A DNA stretch of 55,471 nt from Phycisphaerae bacterium (GTDB taxonomy: Bacteria > Planctomycetota > Phycisphaerae > UBA1845 > JAFGLZ01): assembly GCA_016927755.1 (NCBI GenBank), contig JAFGLZ010000113.1, forward strand, positions 1 through 55,471, read 5' to 3'. Each line of letters starts with the position of its first letter. The first letter of the stretch is position 1. The translations under genes were made by a program, and so were the position numbers. The notes under the pieces were generated by a model. The model made no database searches and had not been told where the DNA came from. It worked only from the letters and a program-made list of their open reading frames with translations. Below, one piece after another: positions 9,001 through 17,601 of the stretch.

Positions 9001-10552
9001 CCGTCTCCTTTCCACTGAGCGATTCCAGTCCCCGTCGGCAGGCCTCAACCATCGCGGGAACCTCGGACTCACCGATCGGCCAGTCGGCGTCGTGTTCTGC
9101 GATGACGTTGCCCGTCGACAGATCGATGATTCGCAGAACGCTCCGCGGGGCGATCCGGTCGGCCCGGATCTCAAGTCGGACCATGGCGTCATAGCTCGTC
9201 AGATGCCCGCTCGAGCCGGTGCCTGCCTTCTTCTCACCAAGCAGACGGTCGATGTGAGCCCGGTCCAACACCTGGACACCATCAGTGCATGACAGCTCCT
9301 GTGAGAGACGATCACACACGATCTCAGCGGCGGATCGCAGCGCGACGGATTCTGTCGGCGATACCTGAGGTGGCAAGATGACGATCGCATGCCTCGTGGG
9401 ACCCGTGCTTGACGGTAACCGGGTAGTGGGTCGAACGCTTGCCAGAGCGGCAGAGTTCACCCCCGCTGTCGCCGTTTCCGGACACGGCGTCAGCGCGAAC
9501 GCCTCGTTTGCACTGTCGCGGTACTTGAGCCGCTCCCGATAGCGGCAGGGAACGTAGGGACGAAGTGATGATGGCACGAAAACGCCGCCGTTTCTGCTAA
9601 ATGTCAAGGAAACATCCCCATGCGTGAGGATCGGCATCGGACAGACCGGTCCGAACGACCCACCAGACATACGTACCGCCAGGGGCGCGGGTCTTGCCGG
9701 AGAACGGCGATTCTCATACAGATAGGCCTCGTCGCTGATGTACTCGCCATGCCGCCCCACGCGGATGTAGGCGCGCCTGCGAGTTGCCACCACTCGCCTC
9801 AGCTCTGGAAGGTTCGACCGGGAGTCGGAAACGCACGCCTCCAAGGCATTCAGCATTACGTGCCCGACGATCCGGTCACAACCTTCCATGAGGCGTTCCC
9901 CGGGCCGCAATTCGTAGTACGGACACACGTGCCGCATTCCTAGCATCACCGCGCTGCCCGTATGCTCGAAGATGCGTTCGGCTGCAAAGGTGTCCGGAGT
10001 CAGTTCCCGAATCCGCAGTAGCAGGAATCGCGTCTGATCGTGCCGGTCCTCGCTTCCCGCGAGCCAGCCGTAGGCCCACTCCGGATCAGCCGACACGACC
10101 ATCGCAACGGCGCGGACGTCCAGGGCGTTCTTGCGAAAGGCCGCCCAGTACGAAGGAAAAAGTGACTCGGTGTGTGCCCGATACAGCTCGCACAGTTCCT
10201 TGCCGCGCTCCACGGTGCGATACGACGCGTCCAACCCCTCCACGACCTCGGCGCATGCCTGGCGAGCTTCGACGTCCGCGCAGCGACGGGCGAAACGAAT
10301 GATCCGATCCTGATGCCCCTGTCCCCGCTCGACGAGGGCGTTTCTTGCCTCGACGCGAGTCGCCGGATCACACAGAAGACCCAGAAGACGATCGATTTCA
10401 CCGGCTGCCAGCTTTGGCGCGAAATGGGCTTCCTCGAGTTCGGCGAGTCGGTGCCCTATCGCGCCTTCCTCCCCAACAGCCGGGCTCGTGGCCAGCAGCA
10501 AGGCCGCCGCGACCAGCCTGGGCAAACCACGCCTTCCGGTGTGGCGAACCAT
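6017..10552 (-). CDS. Giant exported CsgG-like/propeller/TPR protein (paralogue B)
   Basis: 1,511 residues; signal peptide ('LVAAALLLATSPAVGEEG'), then a helical N-terminal domain (about 30-240) shared with the upstream paralogue ('GQGHQDRIIRFARRCAD', 'FPSYWAAFRKNALD'). A CsgG-like domain (about 388-515) starts 'AIVILPPQVSP' and has 'VQVLDRAHIDRLLGEKKAG', comparable with the 'ER..l..ll.E' element of CsgG, and 'IIDLSTGNVIAEHD'. A second alpha/beta region carries 'EAGSSKEESLLLMMGLSRL'. A helical middle part is followed by a propeller-like region with 'WSRWGPAQGLPGASV', and TPR-like helices close the protein ('ALADHPDDTEALTLLAL'). Its ATG is 2 nt after the stop of paralogue A. Probably a periplasmic or envelope sensor/scaffold; function unknown. 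Confidence 0.82.
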   Translation of the reverse strand: MVRHTGRRGLPRLVAAALLLATSPAVGEEGAIGHRLAELEEAHFAPKLAAGEIDRLLGLLCDPATRVEARNALVERGQGHQDRIIRFARRCADVEARQACAEVVEGLDASYRTVERGKELCELYRAHTESLFPSYWAAFRKNALDVRAVAMVVSADPEWAYGWLAGSEDRHDQTRFLLLRIRELTPDTFAAERIFEHTGSAVMLGMRHVCPYYELRPGERLMEGCDRIVGHVMLNALEACVSDSRSNLPELRRVVATRRRAYIRVGRHGEYISDEAYLYENRRSPARPAPLAVRMSGGSFGPVCPMPILTHGDVSLTFSRNGGVFVPSSLRPYVPCRYRERLKYRDSANEAFALTPCPETATAGVNSAALASVRPTTRLPSSTGPTRHAIVILPPQVSPTESVALRSAAEIVCDRLSQELSCTDGVQVLDRAHIDRLLGEKKAGTGSSGHLTSYDAMVRLEIRADRIAPRSVLRIIDLSTGNVIAEHDADWPIGESEVPAMVEACRRGLESLSGKETGKLKVRVMEPGQMFRNDRLLPFVTRLDQLLKECLSRSSQVLCVRHIEAGSSKEESLLLMMGLSRLPGGRHFAPQADAVIGYELEEREALGKTFEETVVTLKLSVREGPQRHETRLAISGTIGGYDALVTQAWEKLSRCLSEIDRTAARDVLDDYAVRRRQAAVEIEAATSLFMPKGASGPHAYWVVYRQPADNTEEAMSRCRQKYRKRLHHTGAAVKLDPTSENARYEHVISLIGMAYFCQRAEVPSDEVTQELLPEMLRYLRDFEPSPRRIMEISGFLPLILSGSPFRELAGRIEVELDPGSLRCIEYLKELVELVFSSPIDALHEKIDASVAAVCGGMRHRGLPLSDRERWLDRVLAMCEVQAQQARKADRRSIAYGLGIENHYFIRTRIAQLAIEDGQLARAKQLLREVVDWKRNRHPSVYTRWQLLKECIVQLDDPDLFAEYTRWKRGFESGEVETRFVEIRWPEIDLFGDFGRDRYGGLTSSMPGPKILSIGIEVSPGNSLLAGYIGGLAQAGDQLYAVVSKRGGATKDGLLNGEAIACLPLDKTGRPLGQLKTPAGKLWPVWDTLRMLPAPEGLSSLRITQAQFVDGELFLGTAGTGLLALDVKTEQWSRWGPAQGLPGASVCSFHPLRTDLVYCAGDGGHFTLDLAHGTVRLLHRSAPAGLRLIWQDGQDLVGIGPLGVWRGLRTATPEMRALPREWPYGWSFDAEEAGPILSGVRIESRCFYACRTGLFEIDANGELRGRWGARFEQSPDRAKDPITLPPESPINFLPLGLERVGSLLLVWSGTQQRGSVLYDPAADTWYGPLSCGMFRRVLGTSNGMWFVSCLTLGYIHVEDFMAEAKRLGRVMSTSEYERRKREFIQGSSPLDQAKFAIGMRRLPLATALLKQALADHPDDTEALTLLALIHLRWGEPNADEVLTCCRRLEGLIGNADAVFTGMYLRTEMLAAQGQVEEARAVAARVRERFQRLEWRARKRLVDALQMPASSGK

Positions 10553-10554
10553 CC

Positions 10555-13500
10555 CTATCGCTCCCGCCGCCTCGACCTCGCGAGCCGGCTCTGGTGATCA
10601 CTCCGGAGCCGCGTCAACTCATACATCGCCGTCCCCGCGCAATACGTGTTGCCCTGGATTCGCTCAAACCGTCGAAGGATCGCCTCACTCATGTCATACG
10701 CCTCTTGCCACTTGCCCTGGTCCCTCAGGCACCCGGCCAGCATGAACATCCCAGTCAGCGCCACGCTCGGGTCGTCGTCTCGGGCTGCTAGTTGCTTGTA
10801 GTAGCGAACCGCCACCTCTGGCTGGTTCAGCGCTCGGCGATCGTGCAATTCGCCTAGGAACAACAAGGCCTCGGCGCTCTCCGGTTCTCTCCGGAGAACC
10901 GCTTCCAGCAATCGCTTCGCATCGTCGAATCGACGCATGCCGTACAAGAACTTGGCCTGATCGATTTCCGGGAGCGATGCGACGAACGCGTCCCTCGACC
11001 TGGCATACCCCTCCGTCGTAGTCACACGCCCCGCCGCTCTGGCTGCCGACTTGATGTCGTCATTGCCGAGAAACCGCAGTTCACTGTTGTCATCGCCCAG
11101 CCACACTCCTGCCTGTGTTCCGATCGCGTGCCTGCCTCCCTCGACGTCGATCGGTCCGAACCACGTCTCTGTCGCCGGCTCGAGGGCCAGGATACGCCGC
11201 GCGCCTGCCCCCGAACTCCCGTCGTTGAGAACGGCGAGCGAGTCCGTACCCGCTAGCTGAACGTAGTCATGCTCCAATGGGCAGTTCGCCGGAACCGCGA
11301 CGCGGCAGAAACTGTCGGCGGGTTGGAGCCCGAATGTGGGCCACCAAGAACGAACGATCCGGTTGTTCGAGCTCAGCTCGAAGAGACCGTCCTGGCACAG
11401 GCAGTACCGACGCGAGCCTACGCTCGCCTGGCCCGCCGTCGACCACTGAGGATACTTGGACATCGGCCATCCGTACGCCGTCTCGTTGCTGATCGTCTGA
11501 CGGAAACCGATGAAGTAAATCAGGTCGGCATACAGCTTCTGCTGATACCACGGTATCTTGTCCTTGCCGCCCAGCCATTCCCTGCCCGTCCAGGAGGGAA
11601 GAGACTCCCTTCCGTGGTGGAACCAATCGCTGATCAGTTGCACCTGCCCCGTCCGGACGTTCACCGAACAGTGCCCACCTTCCACCGCGCACCACACCGT
11701 GTCCGCACCCGTCGGCGCCAGGTTGCTGACGCACGGGCTTGGCAGTCCCTGCGCCGGGCCGTACTGCTTCCAGGATCTCGCATCGAGGTCGTACACCAGC
11801 AGCCCGCAAGTCATCGAGCCCAGGTACAAACGCCCTGACGCAGCCTGGGCACAGCAGATGCTCGGTTGCTTGCCCAGACCCAGCGGAGGCAGCGTCGCGA
11901 TGCCGTCCCAGACCTCCAGCGCCGGACCGTCCGACCGCGCCAACGCAACCGGCTTCCCCACAGGCCGGCCGTTCCCGTCCAGCGTTAGGTATCCCACCTC
12001 CGACGGTACGGCCGTGGCGGCCCAGTCCTCGGCATGGACCCGACGCGTGTCCAGCCCCCCCGGCGTCATCAAGATGTACAAACGGTCTCCGTCCCCAACC
12101 AGCGCCTTGATTACGCAGGTGCTCGGCGCGGACGCCGACATTGTTGCCCGTATTGAAAGACCTTGAACGACCCTTGGACGCTCCCTACGCCTGCGATCGG
12201 GCGCTTCTTCCTTCCACAGCACGAACCTCGGCCACTCGATCTTCATGAGGCCAACCGCGTCGTCAACCTTGGGGGCCGTCACTCCATGGAGCTTCGCAAG
12301 CAGACCCGCGTCATCGAGGCCAATCGCCAACCCGAACGTCCGCTCGAGCCACGACGCGCGATCGCTCACGGACAGCTCAGGCGCCTCGCTGCACCATCGG
12401 GACACAACGTCCCACGCGAACTCGCCGGCCGAACCGACGCGTCCTTCCTCGATCGCCAGTTCGGCGGCCATCGCCCGAAGCCGGTATCCGATGAACAGCT
12501 TCGTGAATAACGGAACCGTGTGATCCCGTGTCATTGGCGCCTTGGCAAGCTGCGCGTCGTATGCCGACAGTATCCCCTCGATCCACCGCCATCGCTCCTC
12601 CGCTGAGACTCCTGCAGCACGCATGCCGCGATGAACCACCGCCACCATGTCCTCGTACTGCTCGATGATGGCGTCGTCGTCTCCCGACACGCACTTCTCC
12701 GCGATCTCCTTGAGCGCCGCCAGATCCCCGAGCGCCCCCGAAGCTTGGCCCGCGGTCTTCTCCTCCATGAGGAACCCCAGCGGGGGCAGATAGGTCGGAA
12801 GCAACGCCGCGCTGTAGACCTCGCGCAAGTGATCGGTGTCGCCGTCGAAGTGTCGCGCGTACCTGAGTATCTCCGTCAGCAGACGACGCGTCACACTCTC
12901 TGAAACGCCACCCCTCTCATACCTTGAGTTACCGGTGTGCTGCCCGACCAGAGCCATGATGTACTCGAAAGCCGCCTCCTCGGACGTCGGATCGAGCTTG
13001 ACCGCCGCGGCCGCATGCGCAACGGCCTCGCTGTCTTGCTGGACGCCCCCCTCGCCACGTCTGTAGTGCGACCGACGGCAATAGGATCTCAAATTGAATA
13101 CGTGATGTTTGATGGCCGAGTACTTGGGCGCAAGCGACCGCGCCACCTCGATCTCCGTCTTTGCCTGCTCGCGGCGCCTCGCCATGCCGCTCAGGAACTC
13201 CGCTGCGCCGTCCGGACGCGCCTCGGACAGCGATTCCGACAACGCCTTCCATCCCTTGTCGATCAGCGAGTCGAACTCCTTCACCTTTCCCAGGACCCTC
13301 TGCCACTCCCCCGCGGGCTGACCGCTCCGCCGCGCGCGAACCGCCAGCTCGATCGGCGTCTCCTCGAACACCTTGCCGAGAGAATCGGACTCCGACAGAC
13401 GCCACTCAATGAGGACGTGCGCCTCCGGCACAAACGTCCTCTTGCCGGCCAACCGGCTCATCCCAAGGAGCAGCAGAAGTGATTCTTCCTTGCTCGAACC

Positions 13501-15201
13501 GGCCTCCAAGTGCTGCACCAGTACGATCCGATCGGACGACGCCCTCAACGCGCCGCTGAACGCCTGATCGAGCCGAGCTGCCATCGGCCTCAGACGAACC
13601 GGTGGCTCGATCCCGCCGCCGCCTAGATAGCGGACCTTCAGCCGGTCCTTTCGCCCGTGCACCACCCGCCCGATCGCATCCTGACACGCCGACACGATGC
13701 CCCCGAGATCCTCTTCCCGAATCGGCCACCCCACGCTGACTTGGCCCACGAGACTGCCCGTCGATGTCTCGATCACGCCTACCTCGGCTCGGGGGTCCAA
13801 ACGATCCGATTGGACGTCCATCCGAAGCATCGCGTCGTAGCTCAACACCGGTTCGCTCGTCGTCCCCGCGAGTTGACGTTCTTCGAGAACGCGGTCGATC
13901 TGCTTGCGGTCCAAGACGCGCACCACTCCCGTTGCCGCAAGCTCCTGGGCCAGACGGTCGCAGGCAAGCTCGGCAGCCGCCTGGGTTGAGCTCTTCGCCT
14001 TTGCTGACACGCGAGGAGGCAGCACAACGAGCGCTGGGCCGGACGCATCGGCCGATGTCGGCGACGTAACAACGTTCCTTGGACCCAGAACGGCTTCCTC
14101 AGACGCTGAACGCGTCGCCGCAATGGACCTCACCAGCTTAGGGGCAGCCAGCTTCGGGTCGGAAGGACAGAGCGCGAATCGTCCCTGATACGCCCGGGGC
14201 ACAAGGGCCATCGCCCAAGCTGGCAACTGCCCTCGGCCACGGCGGACCTCTCCCCAATGGTCCAGCGTCAGCCAGAACTCAGGAATGACGCCTTCCCCGC
14301 ACCGTACGTAGTCGATTCTCGTCCGCCCCGGCTCCAGCGGCTTCAGCCCCCTCTTCTGGTACCAATACCCTTCCTCAGGCAAGATCAGGCACCGATCAGA
14401 CCGAAAGAAGACCACCCACCGACGCCAAGTCCGGAACTCGTCGATCTGCGGCATCGCGCCCTTCTTGCCCTTTGCTTTGAGCGACAAGACGTCCAGCAGC
14501 ACGTGCCCCACGATCCGCCGTCCTCGAAAGGTCGTGCTATTGAACGGATTGTCGATCAGTACGGGATAGAGATGCGGCAGGACGAGCCTGATCCCGCTGG
14601 ACGTGTACTCGTGCAGATGCTCGGCCGCAAACGAGTCTCCGGCCGACTCTCGGATCCTCAGCAGAATGAAGCGAAGAACGTCGTGCCCGTCGCCATGAGC
14701 CTTCAGCCAAGTGCAAACCCCCTCCGGATCCGCGCTCATCAGCATCGCCACCGCGCGAGGATCCAGCGAGTTCGCCCGGAACGTCGCCCAATACGACGGC
14801 AAGAAGGCCTCGGCATGCTCGCCATACAGCGAGCATAACCGCTTCCCCAGCGCCGTCGTTCGATACTTCGCATCCAGCGCCTCCACCACCTCCGCGCAGG
14901 CCTGACGCCCCTCCAAGTCCGCGCACGTCCGCGCGAAATGAATGATCCGCTCTTGATGCCCCTGGCCCTCCTCGATCAGGCGCGCTCGCGCTTCGGCGCG
15001 AGAGCCCTCCTCGCGGAGTCGGGCCAACAGCCGGTCCACCTCGCCGACCGGCAGTCTCGCGTCGAACACCTCACGCTCGAGTTCGGCGATCCTCGATCGC
15101 GTCGCCTCGTCGAGCGGGGTCGCGCATTGCCCAACCATCGGCCCGCTCGCCAGGAGAACCATCCCAACGAGAAGGCAGTTCCGTCTCGAGTCGCTCCTCA
15201 C
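10555..15201 (-). CDS. Giant exported CsgG-like/propeller/TPR protein (paralogue A)
   Basis: The start chosen is GTG at 15201, overlapping the TGA of the CsgG-like gene (GTGA); upstream in-frame starts would lie inside that gene and lack a signal peptide. From this GTG the 1,548-residue protein begins with a signal peptide ('CLLVGMVLLASGPMVGQCA'). Order: helical N-terminal domain (about 28-240); CsgG-like domain (about 388-515, 'ALVVLPPRVSA', 'VRVLDRKQIDRVLEERQLAG', 'IETSTGSLVGQVS'); second alpha/beta domain with 'EAGSSKEESLLLLLGMSRLA'; long helical part; propeller-like region ('LYLGSMTCGLLVYDL', 'YGPAQGLPSPCVSNL'); TPR-like C-terminus ('AVLRREPESAEALLFLGELH'). It is colinear with paralogue B, so a tandem duplication. 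Role unknown; operon context suggests an envelope function under ECF control. Confidence 0.82.
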   Translation of the reverse strand: MRSDSRRNCLLVGMVLLASGPMVGQCATPLDEATRSRIAELEREVFDARLPVGEVDRLLARLREEGSRAEARARLIEEGQGHQERIIHFARTCADLEGRQACAEVVEALDAKYRTTALGKRLCSLYGEHAEAFLPSYWATFRANSLDPRAVAMLMSADPEGVCTWLKAHGDGHDVLRFILLRIRESAGDSFAAEHLHEYTSSGIRLVLPHLYPVLIDNPFNSTTFRGRRIVGHVLLDVLSLKAKGKKGAMPQIDEFRTWRRWVVFFRSDRCLILPEEGYWYQKRGLKPLEPGRTRIDYVRCGEGVIPEFWLTLDHWGEVRRGRGQLPAWAMALVPRAYQGRFALCPSDPKLAAPKLVRSIAATRSASEEAVLGPRNVVTSPTSADASGPALVVLPPRVSAKAKSSTQAAAELACDRLAQELAATGVVRVLDRKQIDRVLEERQLAGTTSEPVLSYDAMLRMDVQSDRLDPRAEVGVIETSTGSLVGQVSVGWPIREEDLGGIVSACQDAIGRVVHGRKDRLKVRYLGGGGIEPPVRLRPMAARLDQAFSGALRASSDRIVLVQHLEAGSSKEESLLLLLGMSRLAGKRTFVPEAHVLIEWRLSESDSLGKVFEETPIELAVRARRSGQPAGEWQRVLGKVKEFDSLIDKGWKALSESLSEARPDGAAEFLSGMARRREQAKTEIEVARSLAPKYSAIKHHVFNLRSYCRRSHYRRGEGGVQQDSEAVAHAAAAVKLDPTSEEAAFEYIMALVGQHTGNSRYERGGVSESVTRRLLTEILRYARHFDGDTDHLREVYSAALLPTYLPPLGFLMEEKTAGQASGALGDLAALKEIAEKCVSGDDDAIIEQYEDMVAVVHRGMRAAGVSAEERWRWIEGILSAYDAQLAKAPMTRDHTVPLFTKLFIGYRLRAMAAELAIEEGRVGSAGEFAWDVVSRWCSEAPELSVSDRASWLERTFGLAIGLDDAGLLAKLHGVTAPKVDDAVGLMKIEWPRFVLWKEEAPDRRRRERPRVVQGLSIRATMSASAPSTCVIKALVGDGDRLYILMTPGGLDTRRVHAEDWAATAVPSEVGYLTLDGNGRPVGKPVALARSDGPALEVWDGIATLPPLGLGKQPSICCAQAASGRLYLGSMTCGLLVYDLDARSWKQYGPAQGLPSPCVSNLAPTGADTVWCAVEGGHCSVNVRTGQVQLISDWFHHGRESLPSWTGREWLGGKDKIPWYQQKLYADLIYFIGFRQTISNETAYGWPMSKYPQWSTAGQASVGSRRYCLCQDGLFELSSNNRIVRSWWPTFGLQPADSFCRVAVPANCPLEHDYVQLAGTDSLAVLNDGSSGAGARRILALEPATETWFGPIDVEGGRHAIGTQAGVWLGDDNSELRFLGNDDIKSAARAAGRVTTTEGYARSRDAFVASLPEIDQAKFLYGMRRFDDAKRLLEAVLRREPESAEALLFLGELHDRRALNQPEVAVRYYKQLAARDDDPSVALTGMFMLAGCLRDQGKWQEAYDMSEAILRRFERIQGNTYCAGTAMYELTRLRSDHQSRLARSRRRER

Positions 15202-16283
15202 TTTTCCGCCTCGCCCACGAGAGTCCGGATGACAGCGTCGCTGGCCTGCGCCCCCGCCTCCTCCAACGCTGTCTTGGCCGCCAGCGCCTCCACCAAATCC
15301 GCCGCGGCGCCGATGCCGCGTTCGCTGATCTGGATCGACCGGCCAGGAACGCGGATCAACCGAAGCTCCACCCGTGCCCGGCAACTGACCAGCCCCTGCA
15401 GACGCGCCGCGAATCCGCTCACGCCCTCGCCCTCCAGCAGGTAGTCCACCCGCTCATCCCCGTACTTGCCCGTCTGCAGCAGGTCCGTTCGCCATCCGAC
15501 CACCGGCTCCTTCGGTACGATCACCGCGATGCCCAGGCTTCGCAGCCGCTGCGCGATCGCCATCTGGGCCGCCGGATCCTTCAAGGGCCGATTCACGTGC
15601 TGCTCGCTCACCTCCACGAGGAAGACCTTGCCCTGCAAACGCCAAGCCCGCCCCCGGAGCTTGGCAAGCTCCGCATCCCCGGGGTCCGCGATCGCCGCCT
15701 GAAGGGCAGCGATCTGACGACGCAACGGATCCTCGAGCCGCTCCAGAACCGCCTCGAACCCATCCTCAACCGACGCCTTCGACGAGATCGTCATCTGGAT
15801 CGTCGTCTCGACCTCCACGATCTTGAGCACCAGGTAGTGCGTGTGACCGATCTTGCTCGCACGCCCCGCGACGATGTACTGCGCTGAAAGCAGCTTGCCG
15901 AGCTTCACCGCCGACCCCGTGTCCACCAGTCCTGATAACGCAATCTGGTGCTCCTCGGCTACCCGGGCGATCTGATCGCGATTCACCAGCGTCACCTTGG
16001 GCAGTGTGGCCAGCATCGTATTGACCTGGTCCGTTACCGCCCCGCCCTGAACGTCCACGTCTTTGAGAACGTCCACGTCGAACACCGCCAGGCGAATTGG
16101 CCGCAAAGAGGCCGCCGGAGCCGGTTGTGAGGTCGATACGGGCTTGGTTGCCGCCGTGCCGGCGGCCGGTTCTCCCTTCGCGACCCCTCCTCCCGCGCCG
16201 ATCAGTGGCCCCGCCACTCCTGCGACAACCGCAAGCGCGGTCACCAGTCGTATCCCGCCGCCCCTTCTCCGCGCGCTAGTCAT
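15198..16283 (-). CDS. CsgG-like exported protein
   Basis: 361 residues with a signal peptide ('LVTALAVVAGVAGPLIGAGG') and no clear lipobox. A CsgG-like domain (about 62-200) is indicated by 'IRLAVFDVDVL', 'VTLVNRDQIARVAEEHQIA', 'KLGKLLSAQYIVAGRASK' and 'VLKIVEVETT', the layout of CsgG/LpoB-type proteins (strand, 'R..i..v..E' helix, 'aqyiv.G' strand). The C-terminal half holds a second alpha/beta domain ('LRSLGIAVIVP', 'DYLLEGEGV', 'VELRLIRVPGRS'). CsgG forms the curli secretion pore; without CsgA/B/E/F neighbours a curli role is not supported. It overlaps the upstream gene by 8 bp and paralogue A by 4 bp. Probably works with the two giants, which contain the same domain. Confidence 0.72.
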   Translation of the reverse strand: MTSARRRGGGIRLVTALAVVAGVAGPLIGAGGGVAKGEPAAGTAATKPVSTSQPAPAASLRPIRLAVFDVDVLKDVDVQGGAVTDQVNTMLATLPKVTLVNRDQIARVAEEHQIALSGLVDTGSAVKLGKLLSAQYIVAGRASKIGHTHYLVLKIVEVETTIQMTISSKASVEDGFEAVLERLEDPLRRQIAALQAAIADPGDAELAKLRGRAWRLQGKVFLVEVSEQHVNRPLKDPAAQMAIAQRLRSLGIAVIVPKEPVVGWRTDLLQTGKYGDERVDYLLEGEGVSGFAARLQGLVSCRARVELRLIRVPGRSIQISERGIGAAADLVEALAAKTALEEAGAQASDAVIRTLVGEAEK

Positions 16284-17601
16284 TGCTCTTCTCCTCTATG
16301 TCTTCCCAGATGGGAACTTTCAACTTGGTCAGTACCCCCATCAACCGGATTCGTCCGATGCTCGACGGCGGCAGATCGTCGTCTGCCAGCCAGATGGCGC
16401 CCTCCCGCCCGAGCGTCTTCTTCTCGCGATTGACCTTCACGGCCGACCAGCCGTCGAGCACCTCGTCGTCCCCCAGTACCAGCAGGCGCGCCCCGCCGGT
16501 TTGCCCGCCTTGCGCGCGCATCAACGTATCCGCCCTCTTGAGTCTTACCCCCAAGTTCGGGTCAAGTTGCCCCCGACCGCGCAGATCCACTATCAGGATG
16601 TCGGCAGGTCCCATCGCCTTTTCGAAACGCAGCCGAGCCAGGACCGGTCGGTCCTTCGAGCGGATGTCCTCTTCTTTGGGGCCAATCAGCGACACCGACG
16701 CTCTCAGAGCCTCCTGGCGGGCGCGTTCCGCCGATCGTTCGAGAATCGTTAGCAGAATCACGTCGGCCAGCTCGCACCGCCCGAGCTGCTGGCTCCACCT
16801 CAGGTAGCTCGCAACGCACGACCGCCCACCGTCGCGGGACGGCAGCTCCTCTACCAGTGGCTGCCCTTCGACCTCGATCCAGCTCCGACGATTGACCACG
16901 GCATCGGTTGGTCGCGCCGGTCGCGAGAACGTCGGCGCCGTGGCCCATCTCTGCGCGGCTAGGTCGGCCAGCTCGCCCGACATGGCCGCTGGCTTCAACT
17001 CGATCCGCAAGGCCTCGCGCCCGCGCTCGCCGAACCACGCCGCGTCGAGCGCCAGGACGTTGATGTCACACCTTCGAGCCAGTTCCCCCACATCCGCTGC
17101 GCTGTTACCCGACGCAACGCGACCCACCACGAGTAGGTCATGCTTGCCCTTGTGCCGTACCCATCTCCCCGATCTCAGATCCGCTGCATTGACACGATGC
17201 GTCGGTAGCCCGAGCGCCGCCGTCCACTCGTCGAACCAGCGCGGCGTTGCGGACGTATACAGCCTCCGCTCGCTGGGCCAGGTCGCGGGACGATCGGCGT
17301 AAACGACCAACTCCCCGAGCTCGCGGCTGGAGTCGTCCGACCGGACGATCCGAAACACCACCGGCACCCGGACCTCGGGCCCGGTCAGCTCGACCACCGC
17401 GCCTCTGACCGCCGCCGATGCCGGCCAGAGACGTCCGAACGCGCGGAGCGACACGAACTCCGCCCGCTCGTCCTCTCTCATCCGTGGATCGAGCGAAACG
17501 ACCTGGCCCGATCGCACAAAACGCGGTTCCCAGGCTGCCTGCGATCCAGAGCCGATCCCGCTCAGCGCAAGCACCGAGATGTTGACCGCAACGCCGATCA
17601 A
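16276..17601 (-). CDS. Exported protein of unknown function in the ECF/CsgG operon
   Basis: I do not recognise a family. The start chosen is TTG at 17601, whose TTGA overlaps the anti-sigma stop and gives a signal peptide ('IGVAVNISVLALSGIGSGSQ'); GGGGAGACGAGG lies just upstream. An earlier in-frame TTG exists at 17625. The 441-residue product has an early beta-rich part ('VELTGPEVRVPVVFRIVRS'), then Rossmann-like segments ('HDLLVVGRVASGNSAADV', 'CDINVLALDAAWFG') and a C-terminal part with 'ADILIVDLRGRGQLD' and 'ARLLVLGDDEV'. No membrane segment beyond the signal. Placed between anti-sigma factor and CsgG-like gene with overlaps on both sides, it should be made in step with them. Confidence 0.6.
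   Translation of the reverse strand: MIGVAVNISVLALSGIGSGSQAAWEPRFVRSGQVVSLDPRMREDERAEFVSLRAFGRLWPASAAVRGAVVELTGPEVRVPVVFRIVRSDDSSRELGELVVYADRPATWPSERRLYTSATPRWFDEWTAALGLPTHRVNAADLRSGRWVRHKGKHDLLVVGRVASGNSAADVGELARRCDINVLALDAAWFGERGREALRIELKPAAMSGELADLAAQRWATAPTFSRPARPTDAVVNRRSWIEVEGQPLVEELPSRDGGRSCVASYLRWSQQLGRCELADVILLTILERSAERARQEALRASVSLIGPKEEDIRSKDRPVLARLRFEKAMGPADILIVDLRGRGQLDPNLGVRLKRADTLMRAQGGQTGGARLLVLGDDEVLDGWSAVKVNREKKTLGREGAIWLADDDLPPSSIGRIRLMGVLTKLKVPIWEDIEEKSND

Noticed and set aside
15202..15384. Upstream start for the giant paralogue A at 15384
   Set aside because: That segment is inside the CsgG-like gene, encodes glycine/arginine-rich sequence without a signal peptide, and the GTG at 15201 gives a clear signal peptide and stop/start overlap.
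15198..16283. Curli secretion system
   Set aside because: Only a CsgG-like domain is seen; no CsgA, CsgB, CsgE or CsgF homologue is in the window.
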